The notes under the pieces: generated by a model
The model's database searches: none
What the model saw: the letters and a program-made list of their open reading frames with translations, nothing else
What the model was told of the DNA's origin: nothing
Program-made: the position numbers and the translations under genes
Assembly (NCBI GenBank): GCA_016584495.1
Contig: WAID01000012.1
Span: 992,001-1,056,000 of the forward strand
Source: Celoporthe dispersa
Lineage: Eukaryota; Ascomycota; Sordariomycetes; Diaporthales; Cryphonectriaceae
Direction of reading: 5' to 3'
Length of the DNA stretch: 64,000 nucleotides
Part shown: one piece after another, positions 1 to 10,615 of the stretch
Layout of the letters: every line of letters begins with the position of its first letter
Position numbering within the stretch: position 1 is the first letter of the stretch

Positions 1-405
1 ATCAAAACCACATTGAAATGACGGGGGTCGAACATACACCACCCATCTCCTCATCCTCAGACTCTTCGTCTTCAGACTCCTCAGCCTCCATATCAAAGAA
101 ACCATTCTCGGCTTCCGAGTCGTCCTCTTCATCTTCATCCTCGTCTTCCCAATCCTCCTCCTCCTCGTCGTCTTCAGACACTCCCTTTTCCGGGAGCAGC
201 CCTTTCTTGCGCTTATCTTTTATGACGGCCTTGTGCTTCTTCTTGTCTTTCAACTGCTTGAGTTTCTGCATCGCGCGAGAGTCAGAACCTTCCGCCAAAC
301 CAAAGTCGGGAAGAGAGAGAGAGAGAGAGACGAGTCAATGCATACCTTGTCGTTGAAACCCTTCTCGGCCGCCAGCGCGACCTTGAGCTTGCTCCGTGGC
401 GCCAT
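1..405 (-). CDS. EBP2-like nucleolar ribosome-biogenesis protein, N-terminal part only
   Basis: Exon 1 is 346-405 (20 codons, starting MAPRSKLKVALAAEKG) and exon 2 is 38-265. The intron at 266-345 has a GTATGC donor and a GCAG acceptor. A further GTATGT donor at 32-37 ends exon 2 just inside the window, so the rest of the gene lies off the left edge. The visible protein is a Lys-rich stretch (KLKQLKDKKKHK) followed by a long run of Asp, Glu and Ser. A short basic start, then Lys-rich and acidic blocks, resembles the N-terminus of fungal rRNA-processing protein EBP2. The conserved EBP2 core is not in the window, so another acidic nucleolar protein is possible. Calling the start at 405 is firm because the exon phases join without a stop. 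Confidence 0.45.
311..330. repeat. GA dinucleotide tract inside intron 1 of the EBP2-like gene
   Basis: About nine to ten GA units lie wholly inside the first intron (266-345), and so on the transcribed strand act as a CT-rich tract. No coding role is seen. Confidence 0.8.
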
Positions 406-1403
406 CTTTGCGGTATCTGGCGAGAGATTGTAGTGGAGGGTGTGTCGTCTGCCTAAGGCCGTCGCGGAGGGTGGGAAACTTACAATGCGACCCGCTCAAA
501 AATTTGGGAAAGCACTGCTTATCTTATCGGAAGCAGGTACGTACTCAGGGTGGTGCCCTGCCAGTTCCTGCCAATGTTAGGACTCGGGTAAATTTCGGGT
601 AAAGGCCGACTCGGTCAACGTCCCGACTCCGTCGAGGCTGAACCCTCGTATTTGGACATCATGAGAGGGCCCCTGTCTGCCTTCTGAAGTCATAGACTCG
701 ACAATTGATCCGCTAAATCCTCGTAAGGTCTTGATCTCTATTGCAACTCACTGGGTTCTTCGAGGCTGTTATCTCCAATCGCCAACTCGGTGGTGAATTC
801 ATTGTCGTCCAATGTATGTTGCTTGGATTCCCGTCCGGGAAGAACCTCTTGTACGGCATAGTGGACTGATCAGGTGCTTCTCTGGGCCGTCGTGTGTGGT
901 ACTGGTCTGGATCTTTCTGAACCATATACTAGAGCTTTCCTACTTCAACTTGTGAGCTTTACCCACCGCTCCTCCGTCACGTTTCTATTTCCTCTGATTG
1001 AAGTTTCCCTTCACGGGTGGGCTTGTGTAATCGTCTTTTCCGTGCTCCGCCTTGGGACTGTCATTCATACGTTCGACTGAAATTGGACTTCTTCAAACGC
1101 TTGACGGAAGACAGGTTAAGCGAAACCAGAGCACGGCGACTGACTTTATACCCACTACATGGTGTGAGCACCACTCAAAGCTGTCATTTGTATCTCACCA
1201 AGTGGCAAAAGGCACAGCGGGGTTTTCAGAGGGGAGATTCTGCTTGTGGATTCGGGAAAATATCTACCAGTACTGTTCAGCTGGCTCTTCGTAATCGATC
1301 ATGGCGATATTCTACCCCACAGCTCTCGGAAATCCACCAAGTCCACTGCATATCCATTGAGAATTTCTTGTGCAAAGGACACCAGCGATGGAACTTCTCA
1401 CAC
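406..1403. other. Intergenic, upstream of the EBP2-like gene
   Basis: This is the presumed promoter and 5' leader of the EBP2-like gene (minus) and the 3' flank of the MYND gene (minus). Several short open frames are present but none has recognisable protein features or splice-compatible extensions. I see no RNA gene or mobile element. Confidence 0.5.
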
Positions 1404-2308
1404 TCAGAGAATATTCTCCAGGGGACCAGCATTGGCAACAAACGAGACGAACCTGCGAAGTGGGACCCTCATAATGGGACCTCCGAAGCGGTAGAAGTCG
1501 TCAATCTCCTTGGGCACTTTGGTCTTGATGTCGCTCCCTGTAGAAGACCAGTCGAAGGTCAGTCAGTGATGGGCAGAAAAGAAAGAGGTGCACAAGTCTG
1601 CTGAAGAATAGAAACCCACAGTGATACATCTCCTGGGCAACCTGCTCGCACTCCTTACGCTTCTCGCGGCTCCACCAGTCCGGGAGCACGCCGGGCTTCC
1701 GCTCGAGGACGCGTAGGAAGTGCTGCAGGCCCCCTGAAGGCGTGGCCGGTGATGTACTGAGGCTTCGGGTTGTCTGTCTCGAGGCTCAGCCTGCCCTTAG
1801 CGATGCGCTCATCCTCGTCAGTGATCCGGTAGGCCTCGATCAGCAGCCTCATGGCGACATTCTCATCCTCCTGGTAGGTGATGATATTGCCACCCTCGTT
1901 AGGCACGTATATGCGGCAGAGGTGGCTATTGCCCGGGAAAACGCGGGCGGGCACTGCGTGTTGTTGTTTCTAGTTAGCCTTGCTTTCTCGTTCTCGGAGA
2001 TTGATATGCTTCCGTGTCCTGTTTGGCAAACGTACTCTTCTGGATGATGTTGCCGTTCTCGTCCCACTCGATGCCGCATGAGTTCTTGTGGGCGATCCAG
2101 TCATCGGTCTGGCAGCGACTGGAGCAGTACCTAAACGATGGGAGCACGGTCAGCTTGGCGGAACGATCTGAGAGCACGTGGGCTCCTCAACTTGGGCGGG
2201 AAAATCCTAGAGGGCTTACTTGGTCTTGCACTTGCTGCACTGTGGGAGCTTGACCTTTGTGGAGGTCTTCTTGCAGTTTGTGCACTTCTGCACAACAAGC
2301 TGGGCCAT
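1404..2308 (-). CDS. Small MYND-type zinc finger protein
   Basis: There are four exons: 2220-2308, 2036-2130, 1620-1953 and 1404-1537. Exons 1 and 2 together encode a MYND finger at about residues 9-48: two CxxC pairs (CTNC, CSKC), then YCSSRC and a final W..HK..C. MYND fingers bind Zn and usually proline-rich partners. The rest, with blocks such as YRITDEDERIAKGR and LPDWWSREKRKECEQVAQEM, has no known catalytic motif. After correction the protein is about 216 residues, the usual size of these short fungal MYND proteins. One base too many occurs in a C run at 1730-1734 (G run on the coding strand): exon 3 keeps phase with both neighbours only if it is one base shorter, and the text on each side reads as one protein (GHAFRG then HFLRVLERKP). 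Confidence 0.85.
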
Positions 2309-3552
2309 GGCTGCAGGTTTTATGTAGTCTTGAGAAGATGATTCTTTTGATAGTTGATGGGTGGTTAGATAGATAGAGAGAAGAAAAGAAAAAACAGCAA
2401 GGGAGTTGTAAAAGGCAAAGGTTTTAAGTAGGGCCTCCTCTGCAGGCGACATCTCAAAGGTGATCCTGTGAAGTAACAAGATCTTTCTGCAATCAGGCAA
2501 CACTTATCGATACTGACTTGTCCACCTGTACGAGTCGACTCTTGAGAAACCATCAGACAGGCAGGGTGTTTCACAACGTAGTGTTGCACGTGTAGAGAAT
2601 CAGGGTAACCTTGGAGTCACTTCATCGAATGTCACCCAAACTCCACCACTGGCCTTTCGAAAGTATGACCATTGAAGTGGTTCTGATTGCTAGAGATGCA
2701 GCACTTGCGTGCCCTCTGGTATCACTCATTGCCTCATATGTGCACTGTAGCTTCTCATGTGACAGCCCTCACCGCATTCTAGGTACCATGTGCCACAGCG
2801 CTTTGCATGACAACCCATAAAGGTGCTCCCAGAATTACTCAACTCATCTGTGTCCAGGATGATATCTAGCTGGGATGACATAGAACAGAACTTTATAGTA
2901 TATTACAACAGGACACTTCTTCGAGGTACTAGATCTTGATCTGTGGCCGCTCCCAGCAAGGAATCTGTCAATACAACGGGCCAGCAGACCCCGGCTTCAC
3001 CCGCCCTCCCTTCCTTCTCCAGACCTTAGATTGCTCAATTCTGCGTTGAAGCACGACCTACTCATGCTTTGGCCAGGTAGTTTGCAGTATGGTTCCTTGG
3101 CCTTAGGAGCCTTCTAATTCTAACAGCTAGACTGAGGTCCATGAGGCGTATCAGTAGCAAGAGCACAATGGGGAAACTGGTACTATCCCACCCGATGGGT
3201 GTGGTATCGAGAATTTTGACGTGTCCACAGAACTGGTATACAGCTTAAAGACAAGTGCAACAAGAGTTTAGAGAGGTTTGGATAGATGACCCTTCCGTAA
3301 GTTAAAATGCCTGATGTTACTCAGGTAGTAGATCAGATCTCTTGGATGAGATGAGCGAACAAATCATCTCGGCATTAGATCTGCCGGTTGCTCCCTGCAG
3401 GGTAGCCAAATACCGATGTCTACTTGTATGTAGCACGGCTAAGTTTCACTAGGGATTGTTTTGAGAAATGCTGTTCACTGGAATCACTTTGTACCTGTGC
3501 GAGGTTGCGTCCTCTCAAGTGTGGATTTAAAAAATCTCCATGTTGTAGCGCT
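2309..3552. other. Intergenic between MYND gene and MOD5
   Basis: It holds the MYND promoter and leader (a CT/GA-rich stretch near 2365-2400 on the non-coding strand) and the 3' flank of MOD5. No convincing gene is seen on either strand. Confidence 0.5.
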
Positions 3553-5086
3553 TTAATCTACCAAGTTTGTGTTGGCTTGAGATATTTTGGCGTCGACACA
3601 TTCTATGGGGACCAACGCAGTGCGCTTCTTATGTCGAAGTTGCCTCCGGTGAGCCTTTCCTCGAACATGTTTTCAGCCAGGCCTCCTCGGAGAGGAGGGT
3701 GGCATCGCAGAGATCACAATGCTTGCGACAAGGCGTGTCCTGAGCTGAGTTTGCGGTCTCTGCTGCCTTGAGCACTTCCCGTGCAGTCTCTGATGGAGCC
3801 GGGAGGTCCTCGCCTGCGAGGAAGTTCTGAGTCACGACTGCAGCCTGATATATGACCCGCTCCGTGAATTGCGTGACATCGGTGCTGTCAAGGATAAAGA
3901 GCCGGTCGAGGTTGCCTTGCTCCTGGAGTAGGGGTATCATCTGCTTTGCTATCCACTTCATCTGGTATTTGGCATACCTCCTGGTGGCGGTCTTCATCTT
4001 CTCGAGGCACTCAAGCTTCAAGGCCTCTAGGCTTGTCGCGTCGGTTCCGTCCACTATTGCATTAAGGTACGGCTGGAACTCTTTGAAGCCGATGGACTGC
4101 CATATGCCCCGCGTAAAATCCACAGATTCAGCAGCTTGAAGTGTAGACTGCAGGTAAGCATTCATTTTGGCGATTTCATCCATAAGACCAGCCTCCAACA
4201 TCTTGTCAACACGTCTGTTGAGTCGATCTTTGAGCGCCTGATCCTCGGTGTGTACCCAGAACAACAACGGGTCGAAGTCAGATCGTGGGTGATCCGACTC
4301 GTCTCTCGGAGCAGCCTGTTGTTGGTCTTTCCTCTTCTGCTGCTCCGCGTAGATGTCTGAGGCTCGCTTGCCCGTGGTGAGGAAGATTTCCAAGGAACGA
4401 TGGATCTTCCGCCTGTCATTCGGATGCCATCGATCAGCCATAACAGGGTCGACTTCTTTAAGCCTCTTCCACATCACTTCGGTAGTGTCATTTAGTATTG
4501 GAAATTGGGCAGAATTGTCCTGCGCCGGTGGTTGATCCGGCATCTCTCTGTTTGATTCTATCAGGTTGTCCCTGAAGAGCAATGCCTGAGTGTAGTAGTG
4601 CGTCCCCCCAACGACGATGGGGAGACGTCCCCTGCTGCGAATCTCCTGGATGATTTTACTAGCCTCTCTCTTGAAGACACCGACAACCCAAGTCTCCTCA
4701 TCTAGACTAATATTGCCAAGCAGGTGGTGTGGAACAGATCGCTGCTCCTCAAGTGATATCTTGTTGGTGATGATAGGCAGGCCATTGTACATTTGCATGG
4801 CATCTGCATTGATGATTTCTCCGTTGAACCTGACGGCCAAATCGACGGCCAGCTGGAGCAAATTTCGTAAGCACGCTACTTCACGAATTGAAGGCCTCGG
4901 TGAAAATAAAAGATAACAGTGCACCTCGCTATGAGACTGGATGGAGGAGCTCACCTCAGACTTTCCGGTACCCGTGGACCCTAGAATGACCACTAGCGGG
5001 GTCGATGGAGGTTTGCGAGTGGACATTGTGGCAGAACATCGTATCGATCTGAGGCTCGGGGCGGTACGAAGTCGAGTTCTGATCAT
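3553..5086 (-). CDS. MOD5: tRNA dimethylallyltransferase (isopentenyltransferase)
   Basis: This enzyme transfers a dimethylallyl group from DMAPP to A37 of tRNAs reading UNN codons. Exon 1 is 4955-5086 and exon 2 runs from 4852 down. The 102-base intron (4853-4954) lies just after the P-loop. Visible motifs are the P-loop GSTGTGKS (residues 36-43), the DMAPP-site motif INADAMQMY, VVGGTHYYTQAL, and HPNDRRKIHRSLEIF. The C-terminus is a C2H2 finger (CDLC, then WLK) typical of eukaryotic MOD5. The uncorrected frame ends at 3629 and loses both His residues. Removing one A from the four-base run at 3670-3673 restores C-x2-C-x12-H-x5-H and carries the frame to a stop at 3553. Met1 and Met21 are both plausible starts; residues 1-20 are Arg/Ser-rich without acidic residues, like a mitochondrial presequence. 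Confidence 0.95.
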
Positions 5087-5721
5087 GACATTGCTGCAAG
5101 CTGATTAAAGGAAAAAGATACCAGCGAAGGCGCTGGGCGGGCTCCCAAAGAGGTGAAGTTCAGATGGACCCTTGAATTGATTGAGTGTCGGCCCTGTCCA
5201 CAAGGGGCGACTGGAAAAAGTGCCGACCTCGGCGCCGTTTCAGTAGCTGAATGGGCGCCGTCACGTGAGCACTTTTCCCTTAGTGCCGCCCTCTGCCCTC
5301 TGCTGCACGAGTAATACATAGTACATAGTAGTAATCCGTAGCACCGGTAGCGTACGGGGTACCTGAGTAACCCCTGCCCAGCAGCTCCAGCTGTGTCGAG
5401 TACGCTGGAGCTGGGGGGAAAGAAGTGGAGCTGGGCTTTCCGTATTGGACACATCACAGATTGGAGCTTGGAGAAGCCAGATCACCACTCGCTGCTACAC
5501 GCGATGCGCCGCCAACCTTACTTTTAATCGTTGACACTTTTTTGGAGCTCTCCCTCTCCTACAGGCTACACCTCCTCTCCTTTCCCAACTGCATCTGTCA
5601 GTACTGCACACAGTCTTCTCACCGGGCCATTCTGTGGCTCGACTTTTTCTTTCCTTTTCTTTCTTATCCATTTCTTGGATGCTTCTCTAGACGAGTTCAT
5701 TACAACCAAAAGTCGCCCATC
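5087..5721. promoter_or_regulatory. Divergent promoter region of MOD5 and SEC61
   Basis: The two genes are transcribed away from each other across about 635 bases. On the SEC61 side there is a long CT-rich leader (about 5545-5700), a common feature of highly expressed fungal genes. No individual binding site can be assigned by eye. Confidence 0.55.
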
Positions 5722-7352
5722 ATGAGTAGCCGTAAGTTGTCCCGGGTCCCTCCCCCCCCCCCCTCTCCTATCCTCGAGGCTCTCGCGATGACTCTAGACA
5801 CGGCGTCGCGTGGCCAATTGCCTTCTCAGAGCAGAGCTGACACATGTGCGTCCGTCTCGCAGTACGTTTCCTCGACCTGGTCAAGCCCTTCGTGCCGTTC
5901 CTCCCGGAGGTTCAGCAGCCTGAGACCAAGATTCCTTTCAACCAAAAGTTGATGTGGACAGGTCTCACGCTCCTGATCTTCTTGGTCATGAGCCAGATGC
6001 CCCTCTACGGTATCGTGTCCTCTGACACCTCCGACCCTCTATACTGGTTGCGTATGATGATGGCGAGTAATCGGGGAACCCTCATGGAGCTGGGTATCAC
6101 CCCCATCGTCTCCTCCGGCATGGTCTTCCAGCTCCTGGCCGGTACCCACCTGATCGACGTCAACCTCGACCTCAAGTCCGACCGTGAGCTCTACCAGACC
6201 GCCCAGAAGCTGTTCGCCTTCATCCTGTCCGCTGGTACCGCCACCGTCTACGTCTTCACTGGCCTCTACGGCCCCCCTCTGACCTCGGCGCCGGTATCGT
6301 CGTCCTGCTGATCCTCCAGCTCTTCATTGCCGGCATGATCGTCATCCTCCTCGATGAGCTCCTGCAGAAGGGGTATGGCCTCGGCAGCGGTATCTCTCTC
6401 TTCATCGCCACCAACATCTGCGAGTCAATCATGTGGAAGGCCTTCTCCCCGACCAGCATCAACACTGGCCGTGGCCCCGAGTACGAGGGCGCCGTCATTG
6501 CGCTCTTCCACCTGCTCATGACCTGGCCCAACAAGCAGCGCGCCCTCCAGGAGGCCTTCTACCGCCAGAACCTGCCCAACATCATGAACCTGCTGGCCAC
6601 CCTCGTCGTCTTCGCCGCTGTCATCTACCTCCAGGGCTTCCGCGTCGAGATCCCCATCAAGTCCTCGCGCCAGCGTGGTGCCCGTGGCTCCTACCCCGTC
6701 CGCCTGTTCTACACCTCCAACATGCCCATCATGCTGCAGTCCGCCCTGTCCTCCAACGTGTTCCTCATCTCGCAGATGCTGTACTCTCGCTTCTCCGAGA
6801 ACCTTCTGGTCCGTCTCTTCGGCATCTGGGAGGCCAAGGAGGGCGGTGGTGGCCAGCTGTCTCCCATCTCTGGTCTCGTCTACTACATGTCTCCCCCAAT
6901 GAACATGAAGGAGGCTCTCGTCGACCCGATCCACACCGTCGTCTACATCGCCTACATGCTTACTGCCTGTGCTGTCTTCTCCAAGACCTGGATCGAGGTG
7001 TCTGGCTCCAGCCCGCGCGATGTCGCCAAGCAGCTCAAGGACCAGGGCCTCGTCATGGCTGGACACCGTGACCAGAGCATGTACAAGGAGCTCAAGCGCA
7101 TCATCCCGACGGCCGCCGCCTTCGGTGGTGCCTGCATCGGAGCTCTGTCCGTTGCCAGCGACCTTCTGGGCGCGCTCGGCTCCGGAACTGGAACCCTTCT
7201 TGCTGTCACGTAAGTGCCTCATATCTTTCTCCGACCATGGCAGGATGTGGAGCGCAATCTCTAACGAGCATTTTAGTATCATCTACGGTTACTTCGAGAT
7301 AGCGGCCAAGGAGGGCGACCTCGGTAGCATGAAGGGAATGATCATGGGATAG
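5722..7352 (+). CDS. SEC61: Sec61 translocon alpha subunit
   Basis: This is the channel-forming subunit of the ER protein translocon. The three exons are 5722-5731 (only 10 bases), 5863-7209 and 7277-7352; introns start GTAAGT and end CAG or TAG. The protein starts MSSLRFLDLVKPFVPFLPEV and continues with hallmark segments: GTHLIDVNLDLKSDRELYQTA, LLQKGYGLGSGISLFIATNI, FRVEIPIKSSRQRGARGSYP and, at the end, IIYGYFEIAAKEGD. Ten membrane segments are expected from the family. The frame breaks at a six-base C run, 6272-6277. One more C gives GLYGPPSDLGAG and makes exon 2 join exon 3 in phase, for 477 residues, the usual length. Since this gene is essential, a sequence error is far likelier than a mutation. 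Confidence 0.98.
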
Positions 7353-8091
7353 GAGATTCGCGCCCGATCGACCGCGCTATTCGTATGGGGGGAGGGGGAG
7401 GGGGTTGCAAGTGTGACAGGTCGTCCTCTCGCGAGAACGAGGTGCCACGTGTACTTAATACCAGCAAAGGTCACAAAAAAAAAAAGGACAACAGGGGGGC
7501 TTCCTGAGAGCGTTTGGGTTGGGAAAAGCATCCGGTATACCATTGGTGCATTGTACCGCGTAGGTCTGCTTTTTATGGTCCCCTTCCCAAAAAAGCAACG
7601 GCTGTGTATGGGAAATTTTAGCATATTGAGGCATCTTTATATACCAGCACCGTTCTAGCCCCCGAAGCCTACCGGATAGTTGAACATTCAAAGATTCTGA
7701 AATGTAAAATCCCCATCCACATCAATCTGGCTCCTCAGCTCACTTATCCACGAGTGATCAAACGGCGGCTGCTTCAAGTCAAGCCCCAAATGGGTCGTCG
7801 GGAACCCGGGAGGACGGCGTGGGAGTGGATTTGAGAGAGGAAATGGATTCGGGAAGCGCGACTCTGGCGCCGCGTCAGCCGCAGGCTTGCCAGATGCTGT
7901 TCAGGTGATTGCCGAACTACCAGCATCTCAATCTTCCTATCCTGCTGTGATATTCAAACCGCAAAAAGAACGCCGAGAACCTTGTAATAACGCCTCCCTT
8001 TCCTTTGTGAACGCCAAGTTCAAAGATACCGGTGCTCTGCTGGTATGCGCCCTGTCGCCTGTAGACCAGCTGTTTCCTGCTTCCTGCTGCC
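7353..8091. other. Convergent intergenic region (3' ends of SEC61 and the E2 gene)
   Basis: It contains G-rich (about 7386-7404) and A-rich (about 7475-7485) homopolymer stretches and presumably both 3' UTRs. No gene is seen. Confidence 0.5.
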
Positions 8092-9192
8092 TCACTCAGC
8101 CCATAACCATTTCAGCACCACCTTCAGCAGCATGGCCGCCAGACAGATCGCCAGTGCTGCGATCACCCTGTCCGTCATCCACAGCTGGGCATCGTCGTGT
8201 AACGTCTGCCTCTGCTGCTGCTGCTGCTGCTGCAGCACCGGCGCCTGCCGACTCGGCACGCCCGTGTTACGCGTCGCATCGGGTAACGGCACTGTCCTGG
8301 TCGGCTGTGGGACCGTCTGGCCTGGCCGCGCAGCCCCCGCCGAGACATCGGCACCTGCCCGCGGTGCAGTCTGCACGAAGCCTTCTGCCAGCTCCGCGCT
8401 CTCGGAATCCTCGCCCGACCCGCCGGCGCCAGCAGCAGCAGCAGCAGCAGCCTTCTCCATCTCGTCCCGGAAACCCATCTTGAGCTCCGCCGGGACCTCC
8501 ACGTCCTTGTGTCCGCTGCCGCCGCTGCTGCTGCCCCCAGCGGGCCCCTCGGCAGATTCCGCGGCGGCGGCAGCCTCCTCACACTCGCGGATGATCTCCT
8601 CGTTTGTGCGCGCACCGCATCCGGTACAGCGCCATCCCCTGCTCTCGGCAGCTAGGCGGCGTCGCACGGCGTCGGAGGTGTCGAGGCCGCCGAGCTGGCC
8701 CTTGGGGTCGGTCTCCATGAAGGAGCGCAGGGCGACGAGGGCGGTTCGCACGCCCCAGGCGGGCTGCCAGGTCTCCTCGTGGTGGCCGCTGATGGAGAGG
8801 CAGATCTCACGGTTGGCCTCGAAGCGGCCGGACGGGGTCAGGAAGCGGAAGGAGGGCGGGCGCAGCGGGTAGGTGGGGGGGAGGGCGATGCGGCCGTGGT
8901 AGAGCCCCTCGGCGTAGGGAGAGCCGGGGGGCCCGCGGAGGGTGAAGTGCCACTCGAAGAGGTCCGTCTCGAGGGGGGTCGCGGTGTAGTCTGGGGAGGG
9001 GGCGGAAGACAGCTCTTGAGCCTCGCGGACTACGCAGGGCGGAGGAGGAGGGGTGTAAGTCAGCTTGCTTGTTGGCCGAGAGGAGAGACAGGAAGTTGAT
9101 GAGTCGGTTTGTGTTTCGAAGCCTTCAAGGGGTATCAACTTACGGATGCGCCTGATGGTGGGCGATTTGCTGTTGAATTTGGCGGTAGGCAT
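8092..9192 (-). CDS. UBC6-like membrane-anchored ubiquitin-conjugating enzyme E2 (UBE2J type)
   Basis: This is an E2 likely acting in ER-associated degradation. Exon 1 is 9144-9192 and exon 2 is 8092-9029. The 114-base intron has no in-frame stop, but splicing gives the family sequence RRILREAQELSSAPS. The UBC fold runs from about residue 5 to 160, with FEWHFTLRGPPGSPYAEGLY, TPSGRFEANREICLSIS (catalytic Cys93) and HEETWQPAWGVRTALVALRS. A CxxC pair (GWRCTGCG) follows the fold. The low-complexity tail holds poly-Ala and an eight-Gln run. It ends in a hydrophobic segment (VIAALAICLAAMLLKVVLKW) with only a few residues after it, as in tail-anchored UBC6. The length is 328 residues. I leave the symbol blank because fungi carry more than one J-type E2. 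Confidence 0.93.
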   Translation of the reverse strand: MPTAKFNSKSPTIRRIRKLIPLEGFETQTDSSTSCLSSRPTSKLTYTPPPPPCVVREAQELSSAPSPDYTATPLETDLFEWHFTLRGPPGSPYAEGLYHGRIALPPTYPLRPPSFRFLTPSGRFEANREICLSISGHHEETWQPAWGVRTALVALRSFMETDPKGQLGGLDTSDAVRRRLAAESRGWRCTGCGARTNEEIIRECEEAAAAAESAEGPAGGSSSGGSGHKDVEVPAELKMGFRDEMEKAAAAAAAGAGGSGEDSESAELAEGFVQTAPRAGADVSAGAARPGQTVPQPTRTVPLPDATRNTGVPSRQAPVLQQQQQQQRQTLHDDAQLWMTDRVIAALAICLAAMLLKVVLKWLWAE

Positions 9193-10615
9193 GGTGACGG
9201 ATGGGTGGATGTATGGTTGTAAAGGAGGAGGGAGGAGGGTCGAGGAATGTAAGTAGATAAGTCGGGTCGCAATACGCCCTATGTGGCTATCGAGAAAATC
9301 ATAAGGCTGACGATCATCTGAATATTTCGGAGGAGCACTCTCCTAAGAGGGCGTATCTGCTCAGGGATGCCGGCTGGCAGGAAAAGAGATGGTGCAGTCT
9401 GTAGGTAGTGAGGTGTACTTTGTTGCAAGGTGTCTTGTTGTGGAAAGGAGGATGTATTCGAGGTGAAGGGGTACATAGTACATGGTACCTGCTACATTCA
9501 GCACAGTAAAACCCCCTAGTTGAGGAAGGCTGATGACGAATGAGGCCCCCCCCCCCACTACTCCCGGCAGTGGTGTGCCTGTAGCTTACAAGGCAGTATG
9601 ACCCACAAGCATGTGCCTCTCTACAGGGTTCTTCTGCTGACTTTCAACTTCATCTAGATATTATCGTGTTTTTAAGTAGCCACCACTCTTCTTGGCCCTG
9701 CCTACTTCTTGGAGGTCATACCTCACGTTACCACAACTTATGGATGGCTGAATTCCTCATCCTATTGACCTCTCTCACTGGACTGAGACTGTCAGAGATT
9801 GGACCATGATGGTTCCCAAGGTGCAGGAAGGAAGGAAGTCGGAAAACACAACCAGTGGTGCCCTCGAGCAGCACTGAAGTGGAAGCATGAGGATGATCAG
9901 TATTCGTGTTTGCTTGATGCAAGCAGCTCGGTGCAGGGGAGCACACTGAAGATGGCCATGACAAGTGTCATCATATCAGCATGTGGTGTGCTTATCTCCA
10001 GGGAGAGAGGCCACGAGTGTGTAGGGGGAAGTGGGAGGAAGACTGGGCATGAAGACATCCTGCCAGAAGTCTGTGGGACCAGTATTTTCAATGTTTTCTC
10101 CTCCAGATCAGTCAGTCTTGAAAGTCGAGGGTGGACCCTAGGATCTGTTCAGTCTCAGTTTGCATGGGACTTGTTGCACACTTGGCAGAGGTAAGGCGCC
10201 TTTCCCCAGGCACCTTCTTTCCTGCACCCAAACAGACCACACCTACCTTAGATATCCTCCAGTCTTCCCCACTTCTCCCAAATTTTTGTGTCTCTTGTTC
10301 CCTTTCCAGCTTGTGGCCTTCAGCTCAGGAAAGCACACATCACCATCAAACGCGTCAAGGTTTTTGTTCCATTGAGGTCATCCGCCTCAGACAGCCTCCT
10401 CCTCCCACCTGATCTTGCCTCAGAGGCCTTCTATCCCTTCCATAGGTCTCTGGTAGTTAGAGACCCCACCAGGATAGCTCCTCACAGAAGGCTTCCCATC
10501 CTGAACCGTGACCACACGACGCGTTACCCACCACCCACCCACAACATCATAGCACACGACGAGCTTTCCATTTCCTCCGCAGGCATCAACAGAAGTCCCA
10601 CCACTGAGTCTAGCC
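9193..10615. other. Intergenic between the E2 gene and the C2H2 gene
   Basis: It is the shared upstream region of two divergent genes, with an 11-base C run at 9546-9556. The stretch 10190-10615 is C/T-rich and probably includes the C2H2 gene leader. No supported gene is seen. Confidence 0.45.

Noticed and set aside
1017..1604. 195-codon plus-strand frame near the MYND gene
   Set aside because: It overlaps the last MYND exon and intron in antisense and shows no protein-like features.
6425..7282. Long antisense open frame across SEC61
   Set aside because: It mirrors a GC-rich conserved coding region and has no motif; a codon-bias shadow.
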